Assembly (NCBI GenBank): GCA_049115695.1
Contig: JAGDZR010000022.1
Coordinates: 36,049-100,048 of the forward strand
Origin: JAGDZR01 sp049115695
GTDB lineage: Bacteria > Bacteroidota > Bacteroidia > Cytophagales > Cyclobacteriaceae
Direction of reading: 5' to 3'
Length of the DNA: 64,000 nucleotides
Position numbers and translations under genes: made by a program. The notes under the pieces were generated by a model. The model had not been told where the DNA came from. It worked only from the letters and a program-made list of their open reading frames with translations, and made no database searches. This document shows, in pieces, positions 27,101 to 35,947 of the stretch (position 1 is its first letter; each line of letters opens with the position of its first letter).

Positions 27101-27398
27101 ATCCTCAATTAATAGCATGGTAATAACTGATCTCAACAAGGACAATTTCCCTGACTTGATCGCTGGTGGCAACCTTTATCATTCAGAAGTTGAGACACCA
27201 AGAAATGATGCTGGTTTTGGTTTTATAGCCTTAGGTGATGGTAAAGGTGGGTTTATCCCAATTTCAAATAAAAAATCAACTCTGAAAATTTCGGGTGAAA
27301 TTCGAAAAATAGGACTCTTCAAATCAAATAATGGAAACATTCGTTGGTTAGCAGCCAGAAATGATTCCAACGTGGTTTTGATCACAAAAAACGAATAG
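24132..27398 (+). CDS. FG-GAP (VCBS) repeat lipoprotein with ASPIC/UnbV domain, second copy
   Basis: The 1088-residue product is a paralogue of the preceding protein with the same layout: lipoprotein signal (ISFLLGCGN), FG-GAP blades (DVNNDGWVDIYVS, DFDRDGDLDLYIGN, DYNSDGWPDIFVSN, DLDLDGDLDLVVNN), an ASPIC/UnbV domain about residues 510-585 (GSKISIKSGHQWQHQEIYPSRGYLSS) and a second blade array. The ATG overlaps the preceding TGA (ATGA). The two have probably arisen by tandem duplication and then diverged well beyond DNA-level identity. Together with SusCD they likely act as one surface uptake complex (inference). Confidence 0.88.
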   Translation: MIRQQIKIFMAVISISFLLGCGNEISREPSTSFQRLNVKSSGIDFYNQTIENRSFNYLTYPFIYFGGGVSIGDINNDELPDIYFTGNMVSNELYLNQGKMKFQKVTAQNLPTIPKYTWTTGSTMADVNNDGWVDIYVSVSGPNGGKNLLFINQKDGTFKESAEQLGIADPGFTMQSAFLDFDRDGDLDLYIGNYRPTSFSASAQFYSEKNNAPDSMDTDRFYRNDGDIFTDVTEEAGVLNFGLTLGISISDYNSDGWPDIFVSNDLKSPDFLYINNQNGTFSNQLQSQMNHTSNFGMGTDVADINNDGHMDIIQLDMMSSNNQQQKANMSAMNPEQFEEMITNGLHYQYMRNSLHLNNGNNTFSDIAEMCGVANTDWSWSALFFDMNNDGLKDLHITNGMRRNVNDNDFNAFLRIQQAYGKLHPNQYLDLLSKVPVNRTPNRAFLNMGDLSYQIKPDYGLAFKGFSNGSAYADLDLDGDLDLVVNNLDDTSHVYENLSISTNHLQIKLTGTEDNFQAIGSKISIKSGHQWQHQEIYPSRGYLSSSETIAHFGLDRTEMIDSIIVKWPNGNSQLLTNQHSNQRLLINQSPTDYQTLEMEPTESMFNTRELVNAEHVENEFDDFEREVLLPHKMSTQGPALAIGDINNDGLDDFYLGGSVGNPGNIYLQQSSGDFQPMNIPAFQQDAFSEDVSALFFDANDDGLMDLYVVSGGNEFAEGHASYQDRLYINHDEGFTKVALPNFPISSSVATPSDYDKDGDLDLFVGSRQTPGQYPLPSSSYLLKCEDAKSSSYSLIKMDETLPPGMVTDATWTDINQDGWPDLAIVGEWMPLTILENQNGNFINVNEKLSTNETTGWWNCVTSSDLDNDGDEDLIAGNLGLNYKFKASIESPFHVSAFDFDSTGTLDIALGYHLDNTLYPVRGRECSSQQMPSIKKRFANYTEFSKATFEDVYPQHQVSNAYNLKAKTFGSSVFINEQTELRQVSLPRQLQTSSINSMVITDLNKDNFPDLIAGGNLYHSEVETPRNDAGFGFIALGDGKGGFIPISNKKSTLKISGEIRKIGLFKSNNGNIRWLAARNDSNVVLITKNE

Positions 27399-27429
27399 AC
27401 TTTCAAGAACTTCTTCATATCCATATTTT

Positions 27430-27463
27430 GGGGTTACAACAATTGTTGTAGCCCCTATTTTTA
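27430..27463 (+). terminator. Intrinsic terminator after the FG-GAP genes
   Basis: An 11-bp stem with one G-T pair (27430-27440 with 27445-27455) closes on AATT and is followed on the plus strand by a T-rich tract. It marks the end of the sigma-fecR-susCD-UnbV unit. Confidence 0.75.
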
Positions 27464-27562
27464 TTATTCTCAATAATCCAATAATTTCTGATTTCAACTA
27501 ACCAATAAATTCGGCTGCTGGTATGGTACCGTTTGACTAGATTAGTGGGTTAAGAAGGTGGT

Positions 27563-27934
27563 ATGCACACTAATCTAAGGAAACATATTAATTTCAAAGT
27601 CGCAATCATCGTAATAGCAACTGTCATTAATGGTTGCGCTGCAGGATATATTCCGTTGGACGATGTGCAAGTGGACAAATCGCAGATTAAAATGTATCAG
27701 GACGCATACAAACTTGAAAACGCACAGATTCCTCAATTTTCTCAAGGAGATAATGCCAGCCTTCCTCATGTTGAACGAAAGCAATCGTTATGGGTAAGGA
27801 TATTTGGTGAAAAGCCTCAGGACCAAAGTGACCTATTGCACATCAAAGGACCATCCGCTCGACTTAAAAAACGGATGAACAAAAGACGATCAAAACAAAT
27901 GGCTAGTAAAAAGTGGCCGATCAAAAAGAGATAG
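27563..27934 (+). CDS. Small lipoprotein with a very basic C-terminus
   Basis: The 123-residue product has a probable lipoprotein signal (VAIIVIATVINGCAAG, Cys about residue 25). The mature protein has no known domain; its last 35 residues are rich in Lys and Arg (LKKRMNKRRSKQM, then WPIKKR). It could bind nucleic acid, polysaccharide or phospholipid headgroups, but no function is supported. It has its own short upstream region after the terminator and converges on the ThuA-type gene with a 13-base gap. Confidence 0.6.
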   Translation: MHTNLRKHINFKVAIIVIATVINGCAAGYIPLDDVQVDKSQIKMYQDAYKLENAQIPQFSQGDNASLPHVERKQSLWVRIFGEKPQDQSDLLHIKGPSARLKKRMNKRRSKQMASKKWPIKKR

Positions 27935-27947
27935 TACTGAACCGGGG

Positions 27948-30900
27948 TTACCGATCCAGTTCAAATTCCATGTAATCCAGGTTTGCTCCTCTTGGATTTT
28001 CTCCATTAACCAGTTTAAAGATTAGGTAGAGATCTCCATAAGCTTGCGTATCAAACATTGATTTTACGAATTCAAACTCCCCATTGGTTGCTTGGAAGTC
28101 TACCTCACTGATTAGCTCACCATTGACTCCTCCGATTCGTAATTCAGCTTGAAATGCGCCTCTTGATCTATACCTAAAACTAATTGACTTGACCCCATTC
28201 AAGTCTATTGACTTATATCCAGCATAAGCACCTTCTCGAACTCTATTAATAAAGCCAACTTCTCCTCCAGTTTGAGGTCTAACCTCCTGATTAAAGTCAA
28301 AGTCCTCCATTTCTAATCTATTCTGTCTCAATCTAAAAGATCGTGTGTTAGACAAAGCTTCTACCGGATCACCTCCCAAATCAGTATACTTTGCCTGAAT
28401 GAGATAATACCCACCCTTCCCGTTTTGATTTAGCACGTACTGTCCTTCATAAGCCATCTGTTCATCCTTCTCATCCAGTGTGAGAATGTAATTCACAATA
28501 GCCTTTGCTTCATCTGTCGTGAGACCAGGATTGGCAGCCATTGCTCGTTCACCCCAATTTCCACTACCACCTTTGATAATCTTTTCTGCCAACATGTTAA
28601 TCTGATCATCTGTTCCTTCATACCTGTTCGCAACACTAACATAGCTTGGTCCGTTCGATTCCTGATCGATTTGATGACAGGCGAGACAATTGTTATCTTT
28701 TATAAGTTTTGATACATCTAGGGTCTTGGACTGATGTCCGAGAGTAGCTGCCTCATCTTTACCTTCAATAAACGTTATGGAAAAATCAAGGTCTCCATTC
28801 ACATTCCCTGGATATGTCCCGTCTTCATGATCGTTCACCTTTACCTGATAATCCAGCACTCGTCCAGTCCAATAAAAAGACTTATTGCCTGTAAAGGCTA
28901 TATCGACCTCAGGACGTTCATTTCCGACTTTCACGATCCGTTGTACTTCAGCCGTTGCACCTTGTTGATCTTCAACAATCAACTTCAGATTGTAAATGCC
29001 CTTTGTTTCAAAAGTGTAATCAAGTGTAGCAGTTGCTCCTACTTCTTCATCCCCAATCAGCCATTTGTATGTCAGCTCGTCATTTTCATCATAGTCATAG
29101 GAATTTACACCTGACGCGCTAATAGACATGGGTGCTGCCCCTATTGCTTTATTGACATTGATCTGAGCTATAGGCATTCGATTACCTTCAGCGAATAATA
29201 TCCTGGAAAGTCTTGCATCAGGGTTTCCGGTAAACCAAGATTCACCGTACTCCAACATATACATCACCCCATCCTCGGAGAAATTGATATCTACAATATT
29301 AGAAAACTCTTCATTGGGCAAAAAGGGCTCGTAGTAAGACAGTTCATTGTTCTCATTGAATGTTGCCGCCATGATCCAATCTCTAATCCAATCATAGAAG
29401 AAGAATTTACCCTCATAATAGTCGGACATTTTATAAGGAGAATCAGAGTACATATCAGAGTAGTAAACCGGACCCGCCATTGCATTTCTACCCCCCGTCT
29501 TTAAGTTTTCGAACAAATCTGACTCGGCATATGGGTAATAAACCATCGCAGGGTTCGCTGGTGGTAGTCTATAATCTCCTGTATTATTTGGAGAATTATT
29601 CACAGGAGCTGCTGGGTCATATTGATCACGAAGCTCTCCTGTAGCATAGTCAAAATCAGCATAAGCGTAATTATTCCCCACGAAATAGGGCCATCCAAAA
29701 TTACCTGCTCTTTTTACTTGATTGACTTCATCATGCCCTCTTGGTCCACGCTCACTATTCTCTCCGGCATCCGGGCCCACATCTCCGTAATACAGGATAT
29801 TTGTTTTCTGATCAATCGAAATCCTATAAGGGTTTCTCATGCCCATCCCGTATATTTCTGGTTTACCCAAAATACCATCAGCTGTTGGAAACAGATTACC
29901 ATCAGGGATGGAATAAGTTCCATCATCTTCTGGTCTAATTCTTAAAATTTTCCCTCTCAGGTCATTCGTATTTCCGGATGTGCGCTGTGCATCATAATAT
30001 TTCCAACCTGGCAGCTCATTCATCGGACCATATCCTTGAGCGTTGTATTTGAGTTCATTTACATTGAAAGGGTTTGTATCATCTCCTGTTGATAAGTAAA
30101 GCAGGCCATCTGGTCCAAACTCAATTGATCCTCCCGTATGGCAGCAACTTTCCCTTTGAACAGGCACCTGTAACATTATTTTTTCTGTATTAAGCAGCAG
30201 ACTGTCAGCTATGTAAACAAACCGGGATAGATTAAAAACCGACTCATTTCCCTTTGGAGCATAGTACATGTAGATCCAGTGATTATCATTATACTTTGGA
30301 TCTTTTGCAAGACCAACTAAGCCATCTTCAAAGCCATTATGAACATCTAGTTGTGCTATCTGTTTTAATTCTTTTGTCTCTGTGTTATATAATTTAATAG
30401 CACCTCGCCTCTCTGTAAACAATACCTTATCAGGACCAAATATTTCGAGCTCCATTGGCTCATTGAGGTTACTAAGCATTACATCCTTTACAAACTGGCT
30501 ATCCTCTGGTGGAAGCTGACGTCTTGCATTGTCATAGTCGAGCATGTTGTCACCTATAGCATAGTTGACACCCCCAACAATGTGCTGGACAAAACTTTCA
30601 TCATCATAAGATTCGGCGGTATGCCCCATTCCTGTATAGAACATTCGACCACCATCGAATTCGCGACACCAGGCTATTGGATGATCTCCATTCTTACCGC
30701 CCTCATAGCTTGACTCATCTACATACGCGAGCACCTCTAGCCCTTCTTGAATGTTCTTAAAATTATACCACTCATCGAATTTCTCAAATCGTTCTGCAAG
30801 ATGTACAGTGGCAGGATGAGTGTTGTTCACGACCTTGATTTGAGCCTTCTGCTGATGTGGGTGATCCTGAAACACAGCTCCTACCAGTCTACCATACCAT

Positions 30901-31280
30901 GGCCACCAGTATTCAGACGCTGCTGCACCATGTATGCCTACAAACCCTCCACCTGCTTGTACATAGCGTTCAAAATGAGCCTGTTGAACATGATTAAGCA
31001 CATCCCCTGAAGTATTAAAGAATACAACGGCACTATATTTTCTCAAGCTATCGGTTACAAAATAATTGGCGTTGGAGGTTGTGTCCACAATGATTCCATC
31101 CGCTGACAATGATTCATAGATGGCGAGTCTACCACTACCGATGGATTCGTGTACGTATCCCTCTGTCTTTGTAAACAGAAGCACTCTCTTCTCTTTCAAG
31201 GAGCTATTGCCACAGGACATCAAAAAGATTGTCAACAATACAAACAGGAATGTTGAGGTGCAACCTGAATATCTAACCAT
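27948..31280 (-). CDS. Multidomain lipoprotein: ThuA, PQQ-type sugar dehydrogenase, PKD, cytochrome c, CBM
   Basis: This 1110-residue protein starts with a lipoprotein signal (LLTIFLMSCGNSS). In order it has a ThuA-like (type-1 glutamine amidotransferase-fold) domain about 32-245 (GGGFVGIHGAAASEYWW), a glucose/sorbosone dehydrogenase-type beta-propeller about 268-690 (NGFEDGLVGLAKDPKY, SCCHTGGSIEFGPDGLLYLSTGDD, GKILRIRPEDDGTY, MGMRNPYRISID), a PKD domain about 700-785, a cytochrome c domain about 845-945 with CLACH haem site near 862, and a CBM6-like domain from about 987. It probably oxidises sugars outside the cytoplasm and passes electrons to its own haem. It is divergent from the DUF1080 gene, with a 198-base shared upstream region. 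Confidence 0.88.
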   Translation of the reverse strand: MVRYSGCTSTFLFVLLTIFLMSCGNSSLKEKRVLLFTKTEGYVHESIGSGRLAIYESLSADGIIVDTTSNANYFVTDSLRKYSAVVFFNTSGDVLNHVQQAHFERYVQAGGGFVGIHGAAASEYWWPWYGRLVGAVFQDHPHQQKAQIKVVNNTHPATVHLAERFEKFDEWYNFKNIQEGLEVLAYVDESSYEGGKNGDHPIAWCREFDGGRMFYTGMGHTAESYDDESFVQHIVGGVNYAIGDNMLDYDNARRQLPPEDSQFVKDVMLSNLNEPMELEIFGPDKVLFTERRGAIKLYNTETKELKQIAQLDVHNGFEDGLVGLAKDPKYNDNHWIYMYYAPKGNESVFNLSRFVYIADSLLLNTEKIMLQVPVQRESCCHTGGSIEFGPDGLLYLSTGDDTNPFNVNELKYNAQGYGPMNELPGWKYYDAQRTSGNTNDLRGKILRIRPEDDGTYSIPDGNLFPTADGILGKPEIYGMGMRNPYRISIDQKTNILYYGDVGPDAGENSERGPRGHDEVNQVKRAGNFGWPYFVGNNYAYADFDYATGELRDQYDPAAPVNNSPNNTGDYRLPPANPAMVYYPYAESDLFENLKTGGRNAMAGPVYYSDMYSDSPYKMSDYYEGKFFFYDWIRDWIMAATFNENNELSYYEPFLPNEEFSNIVDINFSEDGVMYMLEYGESWFTGNPDARLSRILFAEGNRMPIAQINVNKAIGAAPMSISASGVNSYDYDENDELTYKWLIGDEEVGATATLDYTFETKGIYNLKLIVEDQQGATAEVQRIVKVGNERPEVDIAFTGNKSFYWTGRVLDYQVKVNDHEDGTYPGNVNGDLDFSITFIEGKDEAATLGHQSKTLDVSKLIKDNNCLACHQIDQESNGPSYVSVANRYEGTDDQINMLAEKIIKGGSGNWGERAMAANPGLTTDEAKAIVNYILTLDEKDEQMAYEGQYVLNQNGKGGYYLIQAKYTDLGGDPVEALSNTRSFRLRQNRLEMEDFDFNQEVRPQTGGEVGFINRVREGAYAGYKSIDLNGVKSISFRYRSRGAFQAELRIGGVNGELISEVDFQATNGEFEFVKSMFDTQAYGDLYLIFKLVNGENPRGANLDYMEFELDR

Positions 31281-31478
31281 TAATGAATTATGTAAAGTAG
31301 TCTACCAAATATTTGGGGCACAAAACTAGACTAAAGCCAGCTCAACCTGCTCTACATTTTTGATCAAAATGGAAGCCTAGCAGGCTACATTGACAAGTTT
31401 TTACAAGGATCAGACAATCTTTATGGAATTAAAAAAATCCTTAAGCATATACTTGTTCTCAAATAGACAATCCTAAAA

Positions 31479-32072
31479 ATGAAAAAAGTACACCTTCTAG
31501 CAACTGCACTTATTATTTTCCTGTCGGCTACCGCACAGGAACAAGTCCTTTTTAACGGAGAAAATCTCGATGGCTGGACCATTTATGGGACTGAAAAATG
31601 GTACGTAAATGACGGATTACTCATCTGCGAGAGTGGTCCGGATAAGGGATATGGGTATCTGGGTACTGTTGACACCTTTTCTGACTTTGAACTCACTGTT
31701 GAATTTAAGCAAGAGGCCGATGGAAACAGTGGCGTATTCTTTAGATCCTCGATTGAAGGCACAAAGATTACCGGATGGCAAGCTGAGGTTGCCCCTCCCG
31801 GATCCAACACCGGAGGCATTTACGAGTCTTACGGGCGAGGCTGGTTAATCAAACCCGATGCTGAAAAAGACAAGCATCTCGATTATGGGAATTGGAACAC
31901 GATGAAAATTCGTGCCGAAGGAGATCAGGTAACGACATGGCTCAATGGCCAGAAAATGATTGAAATCACTGATGAAAAAATTGGTCAAGCCAGCGGTAGT
32001 ATAGCACTACAAATTCATGATGGTGGTGGTATCAAAGTCTACTGGAAAAACATTGTCATTAAACAACTCTGA
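31479..32072 (+). CDS. DUF1080 (3-keto-disaccharide hydrolase-like) secreted protein
   Basis: The 197-residue protein has an N-terminal signal peptide (LLATALIIFLSATAQ) and one DUF1080 concanavalin-like domain with LFNGENLDGWTIYG at the start, FKQEADGNSGVFFRSS and the C-terminal GSIALQIHDGGGIKVYWKNI. Characterised relatives act on 3-keto-glucosides (hydrolysis or lyase). ThuA-domain and sugar-dehydrogenase proteins are often neighbours, as in the divergent gene here, consistent with periplasmic 3-keto-sugar metabolism. The upstream 198 bases are AT-rich and show no promoter I can define. Confidence 0.88.
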   Translation: MKKVHLLATALIIFLSATAQEQVLFNGENLDGWTIYGTEKWYVNDGLLICESGPDKGYGYLGTVDTFSDFELTVEFKQEADGNSGVFFRSSIEGTKITGWQAEVAPPGSNTGGIYESYGRGWLIKPDAEKDKHLDYGNWNTMKIRAEGDQVTTWLNGQKMIEITDEKIGQASGSIALQIHDGGGIKVYWKNIVIKQL

Positions 32073-32079
32073 TATAATG

Positions 32080-32118
32080 AATCCGGGGGAATGCTAGTTT
32101 CTAGCATTCCCCCGGATT
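32080..32118. terminator. Bidirectional intrinsic terminator
   Basis: A perfect 18-bp stem (32080-32097 with 32101-32118) closes on a three-base loop. It lies between the DUF1080 gene and the convergent M3 peptidase gene, 7 bases after the first stop and 5 bases from the second, so it can end transcripts from both sides. T-tracts are short on both sides. Confidence 0.85.
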
Positions 32119-32123
32119 TTGTA

Positions 32124-34160
32124 TTATTCAAGCCCAGCTCTTTTCAAAAGAGCTGAGATAGTTGGCTCCTGTCCCCTAAACGCTTTGTAAAGTGTCATCG
32201 GATGTCGTGTCCCACCTTGACTAAGGATATTATCGCGAAATGACTCAGCTGTTTTCTGATCAAATACACCATTCTTTTGAAAAACTGAAAAGGCGTCTGC
32301 ATCAAGTACCTCTGCCCATTTGTAGCTATAGTAACCAGCGGCATATCCACCTGCAAAAATATGACTGAACTGCACACTCATATTCACGCCTTCTACAATT
32401 GGGAAAAGTTCTGTTTTACTTAATGTCTCCTTCTCAAATTTGGCGATATCATCCAGGGTCCCAAGAGATGCTAGAGATTGCCCATGATATTTCATATCCA
32501 ACATCCCAAAACTCAACTGCCTTACCGTTGCATACGCTTCGTGATACTTAGCTGATTCAAGAATCTTATCTACATAGTTTTGTGGAATTAACTCGCCTGT
32601 TTGGTAATGCCTTGCAAAAAGAGCCAAACATTCAGGCTCATAGCACCAATTTTCCATGATCTGAGAGGGTAGCTCTACAAAGTCCCAAAACACACTGGTC
32701 CCAGATAGCGATCCATATTTAGTATTTGCCAACATTCCATGAAGTGCATGCCCAAATTCATGAAAAAGGGTTTTCACCTCATCGAACTTTAGAAGAGAAG
32801 GATTGTCTGCATCAGATGGAGTGAAATTGCATACTATACTAACATGGGGAACTTCACGCTTACCATTTTTAATGCTTTGAGAACGATAAGAAGTCATCCA
32901 TGCGCCCGGACGCTTACCCTGACGAGGGAAGAAATCAGTGAAGAACACGGACAAAAGCTCATCATTGGGTCCATATACTTCGAATGCCTCTACGTCCTTG
33001 TGATAAATCGGGATTGATTCATTCTTTTCAAACCTAATTCCAAATAGCTTCCCGGCTGTGCTGAACACCCCCTGAATCGCTGATTCCAGCTTGAAATAAG
33101 GCTTGATTAACTCATCATCTAAATCATACTTTTTCTTGCGTAGTTTTTCAGAGTAATATGCCCAATCCCATCGCTGCAAATCATGATTCACGCCAAGTTC
33201 ATTCATGAATAATTTAATTTCCTCCACATCAGATTTAGCCATTGGCAATGCTCGCTCAAGTAAATCTTCAAGAAATTCCATGACTTTGTCAGATTGCTCA
33301 GCCATTCGCTCCTCAAGCACATATGCAGCATAAGTTTCGTAACCCAACAGTTTGGCCTTTTCAGCTCGCAAATTGACAATATCCTTTACCAGCTTTTGAT
33401 TGTCCTTTTCGTTTCCTTTAAAGGCTTTGGACATATATGCCCGATAAAGCTTTTCTCTAAGTTCTCTTCTCTCCGAATACTCCATGAATGGAATGTACGA
33501 GGGTGCTTGTAGGGTAAAAAGCCATTTACCCTCCTTCCCTTTGGCCTTGGCCTGAGAAGCTGCTCTTGCAACAACATCTGTTGGCAATCCGGCCAGATCG
33601 TCTTTATCCTCAAGGAACAACTTGTAACAATTGGTCTCAGCCAGTACATTCTCTCCAAACTGAAGTCCTAACTGAGCTAACTGTGAGCTGATTTCTTTGA
33701 ATCTCACCTTATCTTCATCGTTTAGGTCTGCTCCACTTCTAATAAAGCTCTTGTACGTTTTTTCCAACAACATTTTGTCTTCCTCATTTGAAAGACCGGC
33801 ATGCCTTTGTACCGTTTTGATTCTTTCGAACAACCGTTGATTTTGCTTGATTTCGTTATCAAAGTCTGTCAGCAAGGGTGAGGCTTGCTGTGTAACCTGC
33901 TGCAACTCTTCATTGGTTTCTGCTGAGTTTAGGTTAAACAATGCAGCGGAAATTTTACCGAGCAATTCTCCGGAGTTTTCTAATGCGACTATAGTATTCT
34001 CAAAAGTTGGAGATTCCTTGCTTTCAGCAATTGATTCAATTTCCTGTCTCGCCTGACTCATGGCCTCAGTTAAGGCGGGTAGGTAATGTTCCTCTTTGAT
34101 TTTATCAAAAGGGACAACATCGTGAAGCGTATCGAAAGATGACAAAAACGGATTTTCCAT
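32124..34160 (-). CDS. M3 family zinc oligopeptidase (OpdA/Dcp-like)
   Basis: The 678-residue product is a thimet-type metallopeptidase. The zinc-binding HEFGH is near residue 465 (LFHEFGHALHGML) with the third ligand Glu in the following VELPSQIMENW segment. The N-terminal half is helical. There is no signal peptide with the ATG at 34160 (MENPFLSSF), so it is probably cytoplasmic and degrades short peptides, including cleaved signal peptides in characterised relatives. An in-frame extension to 34223 (21 residues) looks non-coding. The sequence does not decide between oligopeptidase A and dipeptidyl carboxypeptidase. Confidence 0.9.
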   Translation of the reverse strand: MENPFLSSFDTLHDVVPFDKIKEEHYLPALTEAMSQARQEIESIAESKESPTFENTIVALENSGELLGKISAALFNLNSAETNEELQQVTQQASPLLTDFDNEIKQNQRLFERIKTVQRHAGLSNEEDKMLLEKTYKSFIRSGADLNDEDKVRFKEISSQLAQLGLQFGENVLAETNCYKLFLEDKDDLAGLPTDVVARAASQAKAKGKEGKWLFTLQAPSYIPFMEYSERRELREKLYRAYMSKAFKGNEKDNQKLVKDIVNLRAEKAKLLGYETYAAYVLEERMAEQSDKVMEFLEDLLERALPMAKSDVEEIKLFMNELGVNHDLQRWDWAYYSEKLRKKKYDLDDELIKPYFKLESAIQGVFSTAGKLFGIRFEKNESIPIYHKDVEAFEVYGPNDELLSVFFTDFFPRQGKRPGAWMTSYRSQSIKNGKREVPHVSIVCNFTPSDADNPSLLKFDEVKTLFHEFGHALHGMLANTKYGSLSGTSVFWDFVELPSQIMENWCYEPECLALFARHYQTGELIPQNYVDKILESAKYHEAYATVRQLSFGMLDMKYHGQSLASLGTLDDIAKFEKETLSKTELFPIVEGVNMSVQFSHIFAGGYAAGYYSYKWAEVLDADAFSVFQKNGVFDQKTAESFRDNILSQGGTRHPMTLYKAFRGQEPTISALLKRAGLE

Positions 34161-34302
34161 AGGATTAATTTTAATCTTGAGGTCGCAAAAGTATGAATAG
34201 ACTTTTAGATTTGCTGTATCCAATTCCCTATTAGAAAACTACGGAAAAATGAATTTGGTTCTCACACGATTTATCCCCTCATTACCTTGTTATAACCCAC
34301 AA

Positions 34303-35919
34303 ATGAGGAGCTTCATTGCAGTCTTTATTTTACTTGGTGCCTTATGGGCAAATGCGCAAAATCAGGACAATCTGAATCCATTTTACTTATCAAGCCCATA
34401 TAAGTCGATTCATACTCATCTGTTCTATTTACAGCCTGAAAACTACGATATCAACATTGCGAAACTTCCCTTTGTGGAATCCGCATCATCGAACAAAGAA
34501 GCTGAACGTTCGGCGATCATGCTCAAACAATTACTGGATGGAAAAGGACTCTTCATAGACATGAATGTTATCCCTATGGAAACACACTATGTAGATTCCA
34601 CGACACAGGAAGCAAAATATGTTTTGGCTAAGGAATATCCGAATATCTTTCTTGTAGAAGCTGCAAATGGGAATTGGATTTTCAACAGACAGGCAATTGG
34701 CGCAATAAAGAAAGCGCATGAAGATGTGTTTATCCTAGGCACAAGTGAATTACTGAGCTTGTTACCAAAGCTGGGATCTAAGAAACTATTAGGATTATAC
34801 TATTACCAATATGTTGGCATTTTCATTCTGATTTTCCTGGCAGTAGTTACGCATAAGATTTTTAGCATTATCATCAATACTATTTTTATCAAAGGACTCA
34901 AAGCCGCTGGTTATGAGATGTTGGCAGATGGATATTTACTTCCTATTGCCAGACCTGCCAGTATGTTCTTTATCACATTACTGATACTCCTATTTTATCC
35001 TGCGCTTCAACTACCTCCTGCAACATCCAGGTATATTCTTGTAGGGCTCCAAATGTTGCTTCCAATATTTGGAACAATCATGTTTTACAAAATGATTGAT
35101 GTGCTTTCACTTTACCTGCTTCGACTAGCCGAAAAAACCAAGAGCACACTTGATGATCAATTAGTTCCGCTACTTAGAAAGACACTCAAGACTTTTATAG
35201 TCGCCATTGGCATGTTACTGCTATTGGACAATCTGGACATTGAAATCATGCCGCTGTTGGCTGGTTTGTCGATTGGAGGTTTAGCCTTTGCTCTGGCTGC
35301 TCAGGATACCATTAAAAATTTCTTTGGGTCATTGATGATCTTCATCGACAAGCCATTTCAAATTGGAGATTGGATCACCTCTGACAATATCGATGGAACA
35401 GTTGAAGAAGTAGGCTTTAGGTCATCTCGAATCAGAACCTTTCGCAACTCGGTCATGTATGTACCGAATGGCAATCTGGCAGACACCACCATTGACAATC
35501 ATGGCCTTAGAAACTATCGCAGATTTTACACAACAATTGGAATCAACTACGATACACCTCCACACCTCATGCAGACATTCGTAGAGGGTCTGCGCAAAAT
35601 AGTTCAAACACACCCGGATACTAATAAGAATAACTATCATGTCTATTTCAATGATTTAGCAGGCAGTTCCCTTAACATCATGTTTTACATTTTCATTAAG
35701 GCCCCAGATTGGGGTAATGAGCTTAGGGCAAGGCATGAAATCCTGCTTGAAATCATGAAATTAGCTGAGACAATTGGGGTCAATTTTGCTTTCCCTACTC
35801 AAACTGTTCACATGGTAAATTTCCCAGGTAAACCAAGCTTATCTCCAACTTATTCGACACCAGATAAAGCGATTGAGGATATGGAGGGCTATTTTAAGAA
35901 TCCTGATAATGGAAAATAA
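34303..35919 (+). CDS. MscS-family mechanosensitive ion channel
   Basis: The 538-residue membrane protein starts with a signal peptide (MRSFIAVFILLGALWANAQ), followed by an extracytoplasmic domain of about 140 residues, several membrane helices, and the MscS core from about residue 330: the pore helix GLSIGGLAFALAAQDTIKNFFGSLMIF and the beta domain DKPFQIGDWI. It opens under membrane tension to release solutes during osmotic downshift. The ATG at 34303 is preferred over 34249 because it places the signal peptide first. The larger size and N-terminal domain resemble YbdG/YnaI-type channels more than short MscS. Confidence 0.9.
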   Translation: MRSFIAVFILLGALWANAQNQDNLNPFYLSSPYKSIHTHLFYLQPENYDINIAKLPFVESASSNKEAERSAIMLKQLLDGKGLFIDMNVIPMETHYVDSTTQEAKYVLAKEYPNIFLVEAANGNWIFNRQAIGAIKKAHEDVFILGTSELLSLLPKLGSKKLLGLYYYQYVGIFILIFLAVVTHKIFSIIINTIFIKGLKAAGYEMLADGYLLPIARPASMFFITLLILLFYPALQLPPATSRYILVGLQMLLPIFGTIMFYKMIDVLSLYLLRLAEKTKSTLDDQLVPLLRKTLKTFIVAIGMLLLLDNLDIEIMPLLAGLSIGGLAFALAAQDTIKNFFGSLMIFIDKPFQIGDWITSDNIDGTVEEVGFRSSRIRTFRNSVMYVPNGNLADTTIDNHGLRNYRRFYTTIGINYDTPPHLMQTFVEGLRKIVQTHPDTNKNNYHVYFNDLAGSSLNIMFYIFIKAPDWGNELRARHEILLEIMKLAETIGVNFAFPTQTVHMVNFPGKPSLSPTYSTPDKAIEDMEGYFKNPDNGK

Positions 35920-35947
35920 ATATTTGCTTCTGGGGCTTTCGTGCGCA

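Noticed and set aside
29622..29945. A 107-codon plus-strand frame opposite the ThuA-type gene
   Set aside because: Shadow of the well-supported minus-strand gene; no family resemblance, no upstream signals.
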